The notes beneath the pieces were generated by a model. That model saw only the letters and a program-made list of their open reading frames with translations, was not told where the DNA came from and did not search any database. Made by a program: the position numbers and the translations under genes. This document shows positions 63,209-64,000 of a stretch of DNA of 64,000 nucleotides, one piece after another. Numbering within the stretch: position 1 is the stretch's first letter; each line of letters opens with the position of its first letter. This DNA is from Halichondria panicea (taxonomy: Eukaryota; Porifera; Demospongiae; Suberitida; Halichondriidae), in NCBI RefSeq assembly GCF_963675165.1, contig NC_087385.1:1984501-2048500 (forward strand), written 5' to 3'.

Positions 63209-64000
63209 GTGAGGCAGTGAGTATGCTGTACTGGAGTCCTGTAGGAGGCTAATGGTACATGTAACGTTAAGGCTATGATCCAACATTTATTGCACATTCT
63301 TGCTAAGGCCCACGACATAATTATGTACATGTAAATCAAATTCTAAAAATTCTGGAATGTTATTGTGGAGCTGTTTCATTGCAAGTAGGTGTGATTTGTT
63401 TGGGCAAGTAGTGTAATGTGCTTTAGCATTTTTAGATAGCCTTATGCTGTGGGTGTGGTGAGCGTGGAGCTGTCATTGGACACCTGGTTAAAAAAAGGAG
63501 TGATGTGTTTATCATTTTACATATCAACATTGATTTACAGGGTTAATTGTTTTTGTAGTGAAGTTTTTTCAGTGCTGTTGTCATGTGCATATAGAGTGAC
63601 AGGTGGTACATGTGATTGATAATACATGTACAATTAATGTACCTTACACCTGTACTATATGTACATGGTATTACAAGTATGAATATCTTCATCTCGGGTA
63701 TGAATGAGAGAGAGCTGAAACACTTGTAGCTCTGTCACATGGGTGTATCAACAATCAATGAATACCATATCGGCATTACGTCTGAACAAAGGCTTGACTT
63801 GTGTATATCAAGTGATTATCTGGCCCAGGCTCAACATTGACTATCCCTCACCCACCCATATTTATAAAGTGTTTATGTAAAGCGAAGCCTAATTAGTTTC
63901 GTTGGATTCCTTTTTTGGCTGTATAAGTATCTGGTGACTCTTAGGTTGTTGCAGTGCAGTGATATATATATAATTATTGCTTAGTGAAAGCCTGAAATGT
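63209..64000. other. Right edge, probably intron of the PPP1R16-like gene
   Basis: No further ankyrin exon or repeat was recognised. AT-rich, with TACATGTA palindromes near 63607-63665. Confidence 0.5.

Noticed and set aside
1-64000. CRISPR array, bacterial operon or prophage
   Set aside because: No regularly spaced direct repeats with unique spacers; the DNA has spliceosomal introns and animal genes throughout. The tandem repeats seen have no spacers.

Overview
The window reads as intron-rich, AT-rich animal nuclear DNA. The gene set (TONSL, TMEM70, a PPP1R16-type regulator, an RNF213-like giant protein, a PX protein) is animal. A Mgm101-type Rad52-related gene, best known from fungi and not present in vertebrates, points to an early-branching metazoan, most likely a demosponge. 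The taxon is inferred; no marker settles it.

Layout. 1-5.2 kb: repeats and a decayed Crypton (tyrosine-recombinase) transposon. 5.2-35.7 kb, + strand: the 3' half of one large gene. Sixteen exons (plus an optional 27-nt microexon) encode an RNF213-like C-terminal region ending in two SAM domains; intron phases agree at every junction but one. Its introns of up to 8 kb are packed with transposons, MITEs and LINE remnants, including a non-autonomous derivative of the Crypton and an antisense psq-HTH transposase remnant. 36.1-43.6 kb, - strand: the conserved part of an MGM101-like gene, with a piggyBac-like element in one intron. 43.7-46.1 kb: a nest of transposons. 46.6-48.4 kb, + strand: two tandem TMEM70-like genes. 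48.7-50.4 kb, - strand: a three-exon PX-only protein. 50.5-61.6 kb, + strand: a complete 21-exon TONSL (1417 codons, all phases consistent) sharing a ~137-bp divergent promoter with the PX gene. 61.8 kb to the right edge, + strand: the 5' part of a PPP1R16/MYPT3-like ankyrin gene.

Functional themes. Two genes bear on genome maintenance: TONSL (replication-coupled repair, new histone H4 reading) and the MGM101-like gene (mitochondrial DNA maintenance in fungi). The TMEM70 pair also predicts mitochondrial products (ATP synthase assembly), so MGM101 and TMEM70 lie next to each other, divergently. I see no operon-like logic beyond the PX/TONSL divergent pair.

The most notable items are the RNF213-like/tandem-SAM architecture, the MGM101-like gene in an animal, the Crypton with its 440-bp deletion derivative, and a set of terminal-inverted-repeat families whose target duplications can be read directly (9 bp, 5 bp, TTAA, TA). 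Exon boundaries were placed by eye from GT/AG sites, phase and protein similarity recalled from memory; no search or transcript data were available.
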